A DNA stretch of 64,000 bases from Bradyrhizobium barranii subsp. barranii (GTDB lineage Bacteria; Pseudomonadota; Alphaproteobacteria; Rhizobiales; Xanthobacteraceae), in contig NZ_CP086136.1 in NCBI RefSeq assembly GCF_017565645.3, positions 2,773,501 through 2,837,500 on the forward strand, written 5' to 3'. The notes under the pieces are model-generated. The model made no database searches, was not told where the DNA came from, and saw nothing but the letters and a program-made list of their open reading frames with translations. Positions 27,828 to 37,349 of the stretch are shown here, piece after piece. A program made the translations under genes and the position numbers. Position 1 is the first letter of the stretch; each line of letters begins with the position of its first letter.

Positions 27828-28771
27828 GCGGCCGGCCCCACCTTGATTGTCGTGGTGCGGGTGCCCGATTTGCTCACCTGCATGCCGGCATGCAGGAACA
27901 GCAAGAGCTCGGCGGCGGAGCGGTCGGTCGCATGGGTCGTGAACAGCCAGTTGAGTCTGCTGGTCTCGGCGCGGATCTGGTCGCGGTGCAGCGCGAGCCG
28001 CGCGGTGTAGTCCTGCGCCCAGCTCTCGGCGCGGCCCGCCGTGATCACGCCGAAGCCCTCGGGCTCGACGAACTCGACGCGGCCGGAATAAGGGAAGGAC
28101 TCTTCGGCGGGATCGACCACCTGCACCATCGTGCCATGCGCGCCGGAGCCGGACAGGCCCGCGAGCGTGGATTTGATCTCCGCGATCGGCGACCAGAAAT
28201 CCGACAGCACGATGATCTCGGCGAGCGCGGAAGGCACGAAGGACGGCGGCAGGCTCAGCCGGTCGGCATCGTCATGCAGCATCGCCTGGGCCATCTTGTC
28301 GATGACGCTGCGGCTCGCGGTCGGCGCCATCAGTCCGGGAATGCCGACGCGTTCGCCGCCCGAGACCAGCAGCTCGGCCAGCGCGAAGGCGACGATCAGC
28401 GTCCGCTCGAGCTTGGATTCGCGCGCGGTCTTGGAGGCGAACGCCATCGAGGGCGAGCGGTCGGGCCAGATCCACACCGTGTGCGAGGCTTCCCATTCGA
28501 GCTCGCGCACATAGAGATGGTCGTCACGCGCCGAGCGGCGCCAGTCGACGTTCTGCGCCGGCTCGCCGGAGACGAAGCGGCGGTATTGCCAGAAATTTTC
28601 GCCAGAACCGGCGCGACGCCTTCCGTGCAGGCCGTGGATGACGTTGGCGGCGATACGGCGGGCTTCGAGCACCAGGCGCGGCAGCGAAGCGGCGAGCGTA
28701 CGGCTTTCGCCATCGGCACGTCGGATCGCGATGATCTCCTTCGCTGTGTGCCCGTTGTCTGCGGCCATCAA
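27824..28771 (-). CDS. DUF58 domain protein
   Basis: A 315-residue cytoplasmic protein with the DUF58 signature block RRAGSGENFWQYRRFVSGEP followed by DWRRSARDDHLYVRELEWEA, and a vWA-like fold (WIWPDRSPSMAFASKTARES, with the DRSPSM metal-site-like motif). DUF58 proteins act with MoxR ATPases, which are thought to load or unload metal/vWA partners. Its start overlaps the MoxR stop by 4 bases and its stop overlaps the DUF4159 start by 4, so expression is tightly coupled. Confidence 0.92.
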   Translation of the reverse strand: MMAADNGHTAKEIIAIRRADGESRTLAASLPRLVLEARRIAANVIHGLHGRRRAGSGENFWQYRRFVSGEPAQNVDWRRSARDDHLYVRELEWEASHTVWIWPDRSPSMAFASKTARESKLERTLIVAFALAELLVSGGERVGIPGLMAPTASRSVIDKMAQAMLHDDADRLSLPPSFVPSALAEIIVLSDFWSPIAEIKSTLAGLSGSGAHGTMVQVVDPAEESFPYSGRVEFVEPEGFGVITAGRAESWAQDYTARLALHRDQIRAETSRLNWLFTTHATDRSAAELLLFLHAGMQVSKSGTRTTTIKVGPAA

Positions 28772-29766
28772 CCGATCCGAGCCTTCAATTGTTTGATCAC
28801 GTCCGGAATCGTGCGGCCTTCGGCGCGCGCCTGGAACGTCAGCGCCATGCGGTGCTTCAATATGGGCTCGGCGAGGTCGAGCACGTCGTCGATCGAGGGC
28901 GCCAGGCGTCCGTCGATCAGCGCGCGTGCGCGCACGGCGAGCATCAAGGATTGGCTGGCGCGCGGGCCGGGACCCCAGGCGATGAACTTGCCGGTCTCGC
29001 CGCTCTCCTCGCCCGGACGGGCCGAGCGGACCAGCGACAGGATCGCCTCCACCACGGAATCGCCGACCGGCAGACGGCGGATCAGCCGCTGCGCGGTGAT
29101 CAGCGCATCTGCGTTCATCGATCCCTTCGCCAGCGTCTCCTCGGCACCCGTGGTCTCGAACAGGATGCGGCGCTCGGCGTCGCGATCGGGATAGTCGACG
29201 TCGATCTCCATCAGGAAGCGGTCGAGCTGGGCTTCCGGCAGCGGATAGGTGCCTTCCTGCTCCAGCGGGTTTTGCGTGGCGAGCACGTGGAAGGGCTTCG
29301 GTAGGTCGTGGCGCGCGCCGGCGACGGTGATGTGCTGCTCCTGCATCGCCTGGAGCAGCGCCGACTGCGTGCGCGGGCTGGCGCGGTTGATCTCGTCGGC
29401 CATCAGCAGCTGCGCGAAGACGGGACCGGAGATGAAGCGGAAGGAACGCTTGCCGGCGGTGCTTTCGTCGAGCACTTCGGCACCGAGAATATCCGACGGC
29501 ATCAAATCGGGCGTGAACTGGATGCGCTTGGCGTCGAGACCCAGCGTGATGCCGAGCGTCTCGACCAGCTTGGTCTTGGCGAGGCCGGGCACGCCGATCA
29601 GCAGCGCATGGCCGCCGGAGAGGATGGTGACGAGCGTGTTCTCGATCACCCGATCCTGGCCGAAGATGACGGACGCGATTGCGTCTTTCGCCGCGCGAAT
29701 CTGGCTCGACACCTGCTCGGCCGAACGGACGATTCCGTCTTCCAGTTTCTCGACACTTTCCGCCAT
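28768..29766 (-). CDS. MoxR family AAA+ ATPase
   Basis: A 332-residue chaperone-like ATPase, first gene of a four-gene operon. Walker A lies in LLIGVPGLAKTKLVETLG (residues about 52-69), Walker B and the sensor region in QLLMADEINRASPRTQSALL (about 115-135), and sensor 1 in VLATQNPLEQEGTYPLPEAQ (about 160-180), followed by the arginine-finger region LDRFLMEIDVDYPDRD. MoxR proteins remodel vWA-containing partners; the DUF58, DUF4159 and 22943 products downstream are the likely clients. The promoter should lie in the 257-base gap to the divergent DUF1285 gene. Confidence 0.95.
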   Translation of the reverse strand: MAESVEKLEDGIVRSAEQVSSQIRAAKDAIASVIFGQDRVIENTLVTILSGGHALLIGVPGLAKTKLVETLGITLGLDAKRIQFTPDLMPSDILGAEVLDESTAGKRSFRFISGPVFAQLLMADEINRASPRTQSALLQAMQEQHITVAGARHDLPKPFHVLATQNPLEQEGTYPLPEAQLDRFLMEIDVDYPDRDAERRILFETTGAEETLAKGSMNADALITAQRLIRRLPVGDSVVEAILSLVRSARPGEESGETGKFIAWGPGPRASQSLMLAVRARALIDGRLAPSIDDVLDLAEPILKHRMALTFQARAEGRTIPDVIKQLKARIG

Positions 29767-30023
29767 CCGTCAGCTCCTTAAGTCCGCCACGCGGCCCGCT
29801 TGCGTCGTCAGATCATCACAAGTTGCACATGGGCCCTATGCTAGACTTGCAGGAAGGCCATGTATTCGTTGAATTAACCTATCCCCACCTTATCGGCTTA
29901 GGGATATGTAGGGCATCACGAAGTGGCGACCTCCGCACCGGGTTAATCCGGTGTGGAACCGCGCACCCGGGTACAACGTAAAACCTGCACCAATCGTGCC
30001 AACAGACAGAGTCAGGGCAAACC

Positions 30024-30635
30024 ATGGCGAACCAAGGGCAGAGCGCCGATCGAGGTCTTGAGGGGCTGACTGCCGCCGCCAAAAGTGCCGCCAATGCCGA
30101 AGGCGCCAAGAAGGGCCTGCCGCCGGTGCATCTGTGGAATCCGCCGTTTTGCGGCGATCTCGACATCCGAATCGCTTCCGACGGTACTTGGTTCTACATG
30201 GGCACGCCGATCGGCCGCCCTGCGCTGGTCCGCCTGTTCTCGACGGTCCTGAAGCGCGAAGGCGACAAGCACTTCCTCGTCACGCCTGTGGAGAAGGTCG
30301 GCATTCGCGTCGACGACGCGCCGTTCATGGCGGTCGAGATGCAGAAGGACGGCGAGGACAACCATCGCGTGCTCCGCTTCCGCACCAATGTCGACGACTG
30401 GGTCACCTGCGATGCCGCGCACCGGCTGCGCTTCGAGCAGGCCAGGGAGGGCGGGCTGACGCCATACCTGCATGTCCGCGCCGATCTCTGGGCCAAGGTC
30501 ACCCGCGCGCTCTACTACGATCTGGTTGACATGGGTGAGGAGCGGATGGTCGATGGCCAGCCGATGTTCGGCGTCGAGTCGGCCGGCGAATTCTTCGCCA
30601 TGGCCGACGCGGAGCAGGTGAGGGCCGCACTTTGA
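30024..30635 (+). CDS. DUF1285 family protein
   Basis: A 203-residue soluble protein matching DUF1285: LPPVHLWNPPFCGDLDIRIA, GTWFYMGTPIGRPALVRLFS and EKVGIRVDDAPFMAVEM are all family landmarks. The function is unknown; structural work on the family suggests a ligand-binding fold. It overlaps the following NUDIX gene by 4 bases (30632-30635) and starts the DUF1285-NUDIX-DUF6111-cca-TauE operon, divergent from moxR. Confidence 0.9.
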   Translation: MANQGQSADRGLEGLTAAAKSAANAEGAKKGLPPVHLWNPPFCGDLDIRIASDGTWFYMGTPIGRPALVRLFSTVLKREGDKHFLVTPVEKVGIRVDDAPFMAVEMQKDGEDNHRVLRFRTNVDDWVTCDAAHRLRFEQAREGGLTPYLHVRADLWAKVTRALYYDLVDMGEERMVDGQPMFGVESAGEFFAMADAEQVRAAL

Positions 30636-31303
30636 ACAAGCCTATCCTGAAGAGCGGTCCGGTCGTGATCGGCGCGGCCGATTTCTTCGCCCGATCCCGG
30701 GCGAGGCTCGGCTTCGACGTGCCGCCCGGCCTCTACGATCCGAACGTCATCCCGGCCTCGGGCGATCCCGGCACCGACAAGATGCTCGAGATCGTCGCGC
30801 GCGAGCAGCCGGTGCGGCCGGCTGCGGTCCTGATCGCCGTGGTCGACCGTCCCGAGCCGACCATCCTGCTGACGCAGCGCTCGGCGCATCTCAACGACCA
30901 CGCCGGCCAGATCGCCTTCCCCGGCGGCAAGATCGACGCGATCGACGCCTCGCCGCTCGATGCGGCTTTGCGCGAGGCCGAGGAGGAGGTCGGCCTGTCC
31001 AGAGACTTCGTCGAGCCGATCGGCTATCTCGATCTCTACGGCACCGCTTTCGGCTTCCGCATCCTGCCGACGGTCGCCAAGGTGCGGCCCGGCTTCGAGC
31101 CCGCCATCAACCATTCGGAGGTTGATGATGCCTTCGAGGTACCGCTATCCTTCCTGATGAACCCGGTGAACCACCAGGTGCACAGCAAGGAATTCCGCGG
31201 CATGGAGCGGTTTTATTACGCGATGCCGTTCGCGGAACGCTACATCTGGGGTGCGACGGCAGGAATGCTGCGTGTGCTGTATGAGCGGATCTACTCATCA
31301 TGA
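30632..31303 (+). CDS. CoA pyrophosphatase, NUDIX family
   Basis: A 223-residue hydrolase that cleaves CoA or oxidised CoA to phosphopantetheine and 3',5'-ADP. The UPF0035 signature of CoA-specific NUDIX proteins, LLTQRSAHLNDHAGQIAFPG, precedes the NUDIX box GGKIDAIDASPLDAALREAE followed by EEVGL. It overlaps the DUF1285 and DUF6111 genes by 4 bases on each side. Probably housekeeping. Confidence 0.92.
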   Translation: MNKPILKSGPVVIGAADFFARSRARLGFDVPPGLYDPNVIPASGDPGTDKMLEIVAREQPVRPAAVLIAVVDRPEPTILLTQRSAHLNDHAGQIAFPGGKIDAIDASPLDAALREAEEEVGLSRDFVEPIGYLDLYGTAFGFRILPTVAKVRPGFEPAINHSEVDDAFEVPLSFLMNPVNHQVHSKEFRGMERFYYAMPFAERYIWGATAGMLRVLYERIYSS

Positions 31304-31563
31304 TCCGGCCGATTCTGACCGAGATCGGAATCTTCCTCATCCCCTTTGCCGTCTATGCGCTGTTCCTGGCCGCCACCCGCTCCGGCCTGTTCGCGCGATC
31401 GTCCTGGCCGGTCACCGTCGTCGCGCGCCTGGTCCTGGCCGCGCTCGTGCTTGTCATCGCGGGGCTGATCGGCTTCGCGCATTTCTCCGGCGCCGCACCG
31501 GATTCGACCTACGTTCCCGCCCATATCGAGAACGGCAGGCTCGTGCCGGGCGTGGAAAAATAG
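31300..31563 (+). CDS. DUF6111 family small membrane protein
   Basis: An 87-residue protein with two hydrophobic segments (about 6-24 and 40-62: EIGIFLIPFAVYALFLAATR, ARLVLAALVLVIAGLIGFAH) and a short soluble C-terminus (YVPAHIENGRLVPGVEK). The PDSTYVPAHIENGRLVPG tail is the family hallmark, seen always in this operon place between the NUDIX and cca genes in Rhizobiales. It overlaps the NUDIX gene by 4 bases. Function unknown. Confidence 0.88.
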   Translation: MIRPILTEIGIFLIPFAVYALFLAATRSGLFARSSWPVTVVARLVLAALVLVIAGLIGFAHFSGAAPDSTYVPAHIENGRLVPGVEK

Positions 31564-31573
31564 GGGCTGGACC

Positions 31574-32830
31574 ATGAGCGCAGAGCCGTTACTCGCCAAT
31601 GCGCCCTGGCTGACCTCCGGCGGGACGGCGCGCGTCCTGACGCTGCTCAACGGCAACGGCGAGGAAGCGCGCGTGGTCGGCGGCGCCGTGCGCAATGCGT
31701 TGCTCGGTCTCGTGCCCGGCGACATCGACATCGCGACCACGGCGCGGCCCGACGAGGTGATGCGGCGCGCCAAGGCTGCCGGCATCAAGAGCGTGCCGAC
31801 CGGCATCGACCACGGCACCATCACGCTGGTCATCGACGGCCAGCCCTTTGAGGTCACGACGCTGCGCGAGGACACCGAGACCTTCGGCCGCAAGGCCAAG
31901 GTCGCGTTCGGCCGCGACTGGGTGAAGGACGCCGAGCGCCGCGACTTCACCATGAATGGACTTTCGGCCGATGCGATGGGCGTCGTCTACGACTATGTCG
32001 GCGGGATCGCGGATGCGGCCGCGCGGCGCGTGCGCTTCATCGGCGATCCCGACCAGCGCATCGCCGAGGATTTCCTGCGCATCCTGCGCTTCTTCCGCAT
32101 CCACGCCGCCTTCGGGGCCGGCGAGCCCGACCGCGACGGCTATCTCGCCTGCATCCGCGGCCGCGCGGGTCTTGCGAGCCTGTCGGCCGAGCGGGTGCGC
32201 ATGGAGATGCTGAAGCTGCTGGTCGCTCACGGTGCCTCCGACGCTGCGGTCGCGATGGCCGATGGCGGGTTGCTGCAAGTGCTGAGCGGAGGCGTCGTCT
32301 ATACCGGGCCGCTGTCGGCCATGATCGCGATCGAGGGCGAGCTTGGCTTGCCGGCAAGCAGCACGCGGCGGCTCGCCGCGCTGACGGTCGCCGTGACCGA
32401 AGATGCCAAGCGGGTCGCCACGCGCTTGCGGCTCTCCAATGTAGAAAGCAAGGCGCTGGATTCGATGGGGCACCGCTGGTGGCGCTTCGCCACCAAGGAC
32501 GAGGCCAATGCGCGGCGGTTGCTCTACCGGCTCGGCGCGGAGCGCTATCACGATCGCGTGTTGCTCGGCTGGGCGCGGGCCGGCGGCGACGTCGGATCGT
32601 CGCGCTGGCGTGCGCTCGCCGAGCTGCCGCAGCGCTGGATTGCGCCGAAATTTCCGCTTCGCGCCGCCGACTTCATCGCCCGCGGCATGGTGGAAGGACC
32701 CGCGCTCGGGCATGTGCTGACGCTTGCCGAGGACGCTTGGCTTGCGGCGGATTTTCCCCTAGAGGAAGCCGCGCTCGCTTCCATCGCCGATCAAGCAGCG
32801 GCACGCGTCAGCCGCGATGAGAGAACGTGA
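31574..32830 (+). CDS. cca: CCA tRNA nucleotidyltransferase (poly(A) polymerase family)
   Basis: Adds or repairs the 3' CCA of tRNAs using CTP and ATP without a template. The 418-residue product has the class II head domain: VVGGAVRNALLGLVPGDIDI contains the GG and the DxD catalytic aspartates, followed by the ERRDFTMNGLSAD motif and the template-like RRVRFIGDPDQRIAEDFLRI block. The C-terminal half is the all-helical RNA-binding body. It follows DUF6111 by 10 bases and overlaps the next gene by 4. Confidence 0.95.
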   Translation: MSAEPLLANAPWLTSGGTARVLTLLNGNGEEARVVGGAVRNALLGLVPGDIDIATTARPDEVMRRAKAAGIKSVPTGIDHGTITLVIDGQPFEVTTLREDTETFGRKAKVAFGRDWVKDAERRDFTMNGLSADAMGVVYDYVGGIADAAARRVRFIGDPDQRIAEDFLRILRFFRIHAAFGAGEPDRDGYLACIRGRAGLASLSAERVRMEMLKLLVAHGASDAAVAMADGGLLQVLSGGVVYTGPLSAMIAIEGELGLPASSTRRLAALTVAVTEDAKRVATRLRLSNVESKALDSMGHRWWRFATKDEANARRLLYRLGAERYHDRVLLGWARAGGDVGSSRWRALAELPQRWIAPKFPLRAADFIARGMVEGPALGHVLTLAEDAWLAADFPLEEAALASIADQAAARVSRDERT

Positions 32831-33597
32831 CCATCGTCTCAGGCTTCGCCGACATCTCGATCCTTCAGCTCCTGCTGGTCGCGTTGATGGCGTTGTTTGC
32901 TTCGATCATCGGTGGTCTCGCCGGCTACGGCACCGGCGCGCTGATGCCGCTCGTGCTGGTGCCGCTGGTCGGCGCCGAGCCCGTGGTGCCGATCATCGCG
33001 ATCTCCGCGATCTTCACCAATTCAAGCCGCGCGCTCGCCTATCTGCGCTATGCCGATCGCCGCCGCGCGCTGATCGTGCTGGCCTGCGCGGCGCTGACGA
33101 CCGCGCTCGGCGCCTACGGCTACACGCGGCTGACCAATGCGGGCGCCGCGCTCGTGATCGGCTCCATGCTGATCCTGAGCGTGCCGCTGCGCCGCGTGCT
33201 CCGCCGCCGCCAGGTCAGGATCGGCGACACCGGCCTTGCCGCCGGCTCCGTCGGTTACGGCGTGCTGGTCGGCGGCACCTCCGGCTCCGGCGTGATCCTG
33301 CTCTCGCTCTTGATGGCCGCGGGCCTCGAAGGCGCCGCCGTGATCGCGACCGATGCGATGATCTCGCTCGGCACCGGCCTCATCAAGATCTCGGTGTTCG
33401 GGCTGGCCGGCGCCGTGACCGCACAGGTGCTCGCCTTCGCGCTGCTGATCGGCGCAATTGCGATCCCCGGCGCGTTCCTCGCAAAAGCCTTCGTCGAGCG
33501 GATGCCGGTGCATATTCACACCGCGATTCTCGATGTCGCTGTCATCACCGGCGGGTTGGTGATGATCTCGGCTGCGGCAAGGTCGCTGATCGCATAG
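32827..33597 (+). CDS. TSUP family (TauE/SafE) membrane permease
   Basis: A 256-residue polytopic inner-membrane protein with about eight hydrophobic segments in the two-repeat layout of TauE/SafE transporters. Repeat 1 contains IIGGLAGYGTGALMPLVLVP and repeat 2 GYGVLVGGTSGSGVILLSLL, each with the Gly-rich family signature. Members move sulfite, sulfonates or other organic acids; substrate undetermined. It is the last gene of the operon, overlapping cca by 4 bases. Confidence 0.9.
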   Translation: MTIVSGFADISILQLLLVALMALFASIIGGLAGYGTGALMPLVLVPLVGAEPVVPIIAISAIFTNSSRALAYLRYADRRRALIVLACAALTTALGAYGYTRLTNAGAALVIGSMLILSVPLRRVLRRRQVRIGDTGLAAGSVGYGVLVGGTSGSGVILLSLLMAAGLEGAAVIATDAMISLGTGLIKISVFGLAGAVTAQVLAFALLIGAIAIPGAFLAKAFVERMPVHIHTAILDVAVITGGLVMISAAARSLIA

Positions 33598-33905
33598 ATG
33601 ACTCCGGTCCGATTGGCGTTCGCGATGTCCTTTCAAGGGCGGACATTCCGTCCCGATGCTTGCACGCCGCCAAATGCTAGCCGAAACCCCCGATCCTGAC
33701 TGCCGAGGGTTGAAAAGATTTCCGCCGATGACGGCCGTGGGCCGGTGGGCCAAGCGAGACGCTTTCTTACAACTGCAATCGGGCATGTCAGGACTGAAAT
33801 GCTTCAGTAGCACCGTCGAGGCAGGTTGGAGACTTCATATCAACGGAAGCGGGCGCAGGCATGCGCGCGCATCGTGGTCTCGACATGCACGGAGGAAGGT
33901 GAGGC
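33598..33905. other. Gene-free stretch before the PQQ dehydrogenase
   Basis: About 308 bases with no convincing coding frame, hairpin or known repeat. It contains the promoter and leader region of the alcohol dehydrogenase; GGAGGAAGGTGAGG just before its ATG is a good ribosome binding site. Base composition is a little less GC-rich than the flanking genes. Confidence 0.5.
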
Positions 33906-36095
33906 ATGGGACGATCCAACACAGAGTGCCAATGGCCTGAAAAAAAGTCGCGCAATCGGTCCAGGATTCAGATTGCCTTCCGGGAGATCAGTGCCGTTCT
34001 TGTTCTTTTTCCTGCTCTCCTGGGTCTTTCCCTCCCTTCCAGTGCATGGGCGCAGACCGGGACCGACGCGAAGCCGGACCGCATCAAGGCGAATATCTCG
34101 AGAGTCGACAGCGCCTTCATTGAAGCCAATACGAAGAGATCCAGGGATTGGCCGACCGTCGGCCTCGACTACGCCGAAACGCGGTTCAGCAAGCTCAATC
34201 AGATCAACACTGACAACGTCAGGGATATCGGGCTCGTCTGGAGTTACAATCTGGAATCATCGCGCGGGATCGAGGCAACGCCTCTCGTCGTCGACGGCAT
34301 CATGTATCAGTCGGCACCCTGGAACGTGGTCCATGCCATTGACGCGCGGACCGGGACAAAAATCTGGTCGTTCGATCCGGGTGTTGACCGGTCGAAGACC
34401 TATCGCGGGTGCTGCGACGCTGTCAGCCGTGGCCTCGCACTCTACAAGGGCAAGGTCTTCGAAGCCGCCTATGACGGGCGCCTGATCGCGCTCGATGCCG
34501 CGACCGGAGCCAAGCTCTGGGAAACGGACACGCTGATCGATCACGAGCATTCCTACACGATCACCGGCGCGCCGCGGGTCTTCAACGGCAAGGTCGTGAT
34601 CGGCCAGAGCGGTGCCGAGTATGGTGTGCGCGGCTATGTCACGGCGTACGACAGCGAGACGGGCAAGCAACTCTGGCGCTGGTTCACCGTGCCCGGCGAT
34701 CCATCGAAGCCATTTGAAGACGCTTCGATGGAAGCCGCGGCGAAGACCTGGGATCCAGCCGGGAAGTATTGGATCAACGGCGGCGGTGGCGCGCCATGGG
34801 ACTCGATCACGTTCGATCCCGATCTGAACATGGTCTATGTCGGCACGGGAAACGGCGGTCCCTGGAATCGCAAGCTTCGAAGTCCGTCGGGTGGCGACAA
34901 TCTCTATCTGGGCTCGATCGTCGCGCTCAACGCCGACACGGGCCGGTATGTCTGGCACTATCAGGAGACGCCCGGCGACAATTGGGACTATACATCGACC
35001 CAGCCGATGATCCTGGCCGACATCAAGATCGACGATGTGCCGCGCAAGGTGATCCTGCACGCGCCGAAAAACGGCTTCTTCTTCGTCATCGATCGCACCA
35101 ACGGCAAGTTCATCTCGGCGAAGAATTTTGTCGATGTGAATTGGGCGACGGGATACGACGCCAACGGACGGCCGATCGAGCTGCCGGCGGCGCGCGACGC
35201 AGATCAATACGAGTCGATTCCGGGACCGGACGGGGCTCACAATTGGCAGCCGATGTCGTTCAATCCGCTGACCGGCCTCGTCTACCTTCCCGCGCAGCAC
35301 ATCCCGGTCAATCTGTCGCCGGAAAAGTCGTTCGTGCAGAATGCTGCTGCGCCGGGCAAGCTCGGCGGCTTGCTGGGCGGGAATATCGGTTTCGTTTTCA
35401 ACCCTCCGAAGTCGGCCCCATTCGGACGTCTGCTAGCCTGGGATCCGGTGCATCAAAAGGAGGTCTGGCGCGTCGAGCACGTGTCGCCGTGGAACGGCGG
35501 GACGCTGACCACCGCCGGCAACCTGGTTTTCCAGGGGACGGCGGATGGCCGCTTCGTCGCTTATGATGCGGCAAACGGAACCAAGCTGTGGGAAATGCCG
35601 ACCGGCACCGGCGCGGTGGCGGCCGCCGCAACCTACATGGTCGACGACAGGCAATACATCTCGATTGCTGTCGGCTGGGGCGGATCCTACGGCCTGACGC
35701 ACCGCGCGACCGAGTACCAGAACCCGGGAACGATCTACACATACGCACTCGGCGGCACGGCGAAGCTGCCAGCGTTCGTCAAATATCAGACCGAAGGTCT
35801 GCTGCAGGGCGTGAAGTATGATCCGAAGGACATCAGGGAAGGCGGCGAGATCTATGTCGCGGCAGCCTGCGTCGCCTGCCACGGCGTGCCTGGCGTCGGC
35901 CGCGGCGGCAACATCATCAATCTCGGCTACGCCAGCGCCGAAGAGATCACCAATCTGAGGCATATCCTCTTCCACGGTCCATTCCGCGACCAGGGCATGC
36001 CGGATTTCAGCGGCAAGTTGACGGAAGGGGACGTCGGGAAACTCCAGGCCTTCATACAGGGAACTGTTGACGCCATCAGACCGAAGAGCAGGTGA
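33906..36095 (+). CDS. PQQ-dependent quinohaemoprotein alcohol dehydrogenase with C-terminal cytochrome c
   Basis: A periplasmic type II alcohol dehydrogenase oxidising alcohols to aldehydes via PQQ and an internal haem c. Of 729 residues, about 1-48 form the signal peptide (VLVLFPALLGLSLPSSAWA). About 60-610 form the eight-bladed propeller, with the adjacent-Cys disulfide in KTYRGCCDAVSRG and the catalytic Asp in DNWDYTSTQPMIL. The residue two after that Asp is Thr, not Asp, so this looks like the calcium class rather than the lanthanide class. The C-terminal haem site is CVACHG near 658, with a distal Met in DQGMPDFSGKL. No PQQ synthesis genes lie nearby, so PQQ must be made elsewhere or imported. 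Confidence 0.94.
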   Translation: MGRSNTECQWPEKKSRNRSRIQIAFREISAVLVLFPALLGLSLPSSAWAQTGTDAKPDRIKANISRVDSAFIEANTKRSRDWPTVGLDYAETRFSKLNQINTDNVRDIGLVWSYNLESSRGIEATPLVVDGIMYQSAPWNVVHAIDARTGTKIWSFDPGVDRSKTYRGCCDAVSRGLALYKGKVFEAAYDGRLIALDAATGAKLWETDTLIDHEHSYTITGAPRVFNGKVVIGQSGAEYGVRGYVTAYDSETGKQLWRWFTVPGDPSKPFEDASMEAAAKTWDPAGKYWINGGGGAPWDSITFDPDLNMVYVGTGNGGPWNRKLRSPSGGDNLYLGSIVALNADTGRYVWHYQETPGDNWDYTSTQPMILADIKIDDVPRKVILHAPKNGFFFVIDRTNGKFISAKNFVDVNWATGYDANGRPIELPAARDADQYESIPGPDGAHNWQPMSFNPLTGLVYLPAQHIPVNLSPEKSFVQNAAAPGKLGGLLGGNIGFVFNPPKSAPFGRLLAWDPVHQKEVWRVEHVSPWNGGTLTTAGNLVFQGTADGRFVAYDAANGTKLWEMPTGTGAVAAAATYMVDDRQYISIAVGWGGSYGLTHRATEYQNPGTIYTYALGGTAKLPAFVKYQTEGLLQGVKYDPKDIREGGEIYVAAACVACHGVPGVGRGGNIINLGYASAEEITNLRHILFHGPFRDQGMPDFSGKLTEGDVGKLQAFIQGTVDAIRPKSR

Positions 36096-36147
36096 TGAGT
36101 CAGCAGGCGCTGCGGCGGCGAGCGGCCCGTTCGACCGTGGCCGCCCG

Positions 36148-37170
36148 TCACGCGCCTTTGTCGATCTTTACCCAGAGCGCACTGCCCAGCGTCGATGAGT
36201 TCCTGGCCGCGTAGGCCCATGCCGGCAAGCGTGACGGTGCAAGCGCAAGTGCGATCACGGCTTGCCCAATCCGCTGCGCTTGGCTTCGCGGCAGGCCGCG
36301 CACGAATTCACTGACGCTGCCCGGTTTCTCTGCCCTGCGCAAAAAGCTGTCCACGATGTCTTCCCTGAGAAACTTCAGGAGGTTGAATGGCTCCCGCTCG
36401 CAAATGCTCAATTGCAGGCCGTGCCGTCGGCATACCGCGTCAAACGCTTCCTTCGTCCAGCGGCCAATGTGGTTCGGCGGCATGTCGATAAGCGATCCGT
36501 GGCCCTCCATGTAGTGCGTTCGGATATCATTCGGCACGGCGATGAAGACAGAGCCTTGCGCCTTGAGAAGGTATTTCAACCGCGCGAAGACGTCATCCAC
36601 CCGGTCCATGTGCTCGAACACCTGAAACATGAAGATGATGTCAAAGGCCTCCTTCATCGGAGTGAAGCCATCCTCCCGAAGGTCGACCGAAAAGGTCTTG
36701 TAGCCTTTCGATCGCAAGGCCTGTTGCGCTGCTTCGTTGTAGTCGACCGCGTAAATATCGGACGCGCGAAAGAGTTTGTCCTTGATGTGATCGAGAAAAT
36801 AGCCAAACCCGGCCCCGACATCGATCGCCGTTTTTCCGGCAGTGCCGAGGCCGCTCAGCTCCTCGATCGTCCTCTCATACTCCCATTTCATGGTTGGATA
36901 GGAAGGGTGGGGCGCGGCCAGGTTATAGAACTCGGCGCCGCCCGCGACGAACGGATCTGCAAATCCAAATCCGCAATCTGCGCATTTGCGAATATCGCAG
37001 GTGTCGCGGCCCCAGAGCAGCGACAGGTGGCTTATTAACTTTCGAGAGCGATCCGGATACTGGCGCGGACTGACGAAGGATCGAGAGGCCTGATCTGCGG
37101 TCACTTCAAACAGTTTGGCAGTTGATCCACTGCCGCATGCTGGACAGGTGCTCATCTCTCCTGACCTCAT
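36148..37170 (-). CDS. Class I SAM-dependent methyltransferase with N-terminal zinc-ribbon-like Cys motif
   Basis: A 340-residue enzyme. The N-terminus carries CPACGSGS and a second pair CDIRKCADCGFGF, resembling the zinc-binding head found in sugar C-methyltransferases (TylCIII/NovU-like). The Rossmann core starts at AIDVGAGFGYFLDHI (motif I, about residue 115), then YAVDYNEAAQQAL (motif II) and DIIFMFQVFEHMDRVDD (motif IV-like). The C-terminus runs LRRAEKPGSVSEFVRG. The start is at 37170 or the in-frame ATG at 37155 (MSTCPACG). A polysaccharide or lipid sugar substrate is plausible. No operon neighbours. Confidence 0.85.
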   Translation of the reverse strand: MRSGEMSTCPACGSGSTAKLFEVTADQASRSFVSPRQYPDRSRKLISHLSLLWGRDTCDIRKCADCGFGFADPFVAGGAEFYNLAAPHPSYPTMKWEYERTIEELSGLGTAGKTAIDVGAGFGYFLDHIKDKLFRASDIYAVDYNEAAQQALRSKGYKTFSVDLREDGFTPMKEAFDIIFMFQVFEHMDRVDDVFARLKYLLKAQGSVFIAVPNDIRTHYMEGHGSLIDMPPNHIGRWTKEAFDAVCRRHGLQLSICEREPFNLLKFLREDIVDSFLRRAEKPGSVSEFVRGLPRSQAQRIGQAVIALALAPSRLPAWAYAARNSSTLGSALWVKIDKGA

Positions 37171-37349
37171 TCAGGTCTTTCGGTGGAAAGTGGTTGCGAC
37201 CAATTGTCTCGTCATCATTCAAATGAAGGTTGGCGGAGCGCGAGGTCCGGGGCAGTGGACAGGACAGGGGAGGCAGGCCGCTCGCGGCGCGAAGGCGCCT
37301 TCGGCTGCGCCGATTTCCTACTGCCAGAATCTGTCACTGGCCTGCGCTA

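Noticed and set aside
33906..36095. Lanthanide-dependent (XoxF/ExaF-type) alcohol dehydrogenase
   Set aside because: The extra Asp two residues after the catalytic Asp, expected for lanthanide binding, is Thr here (WDYTS).
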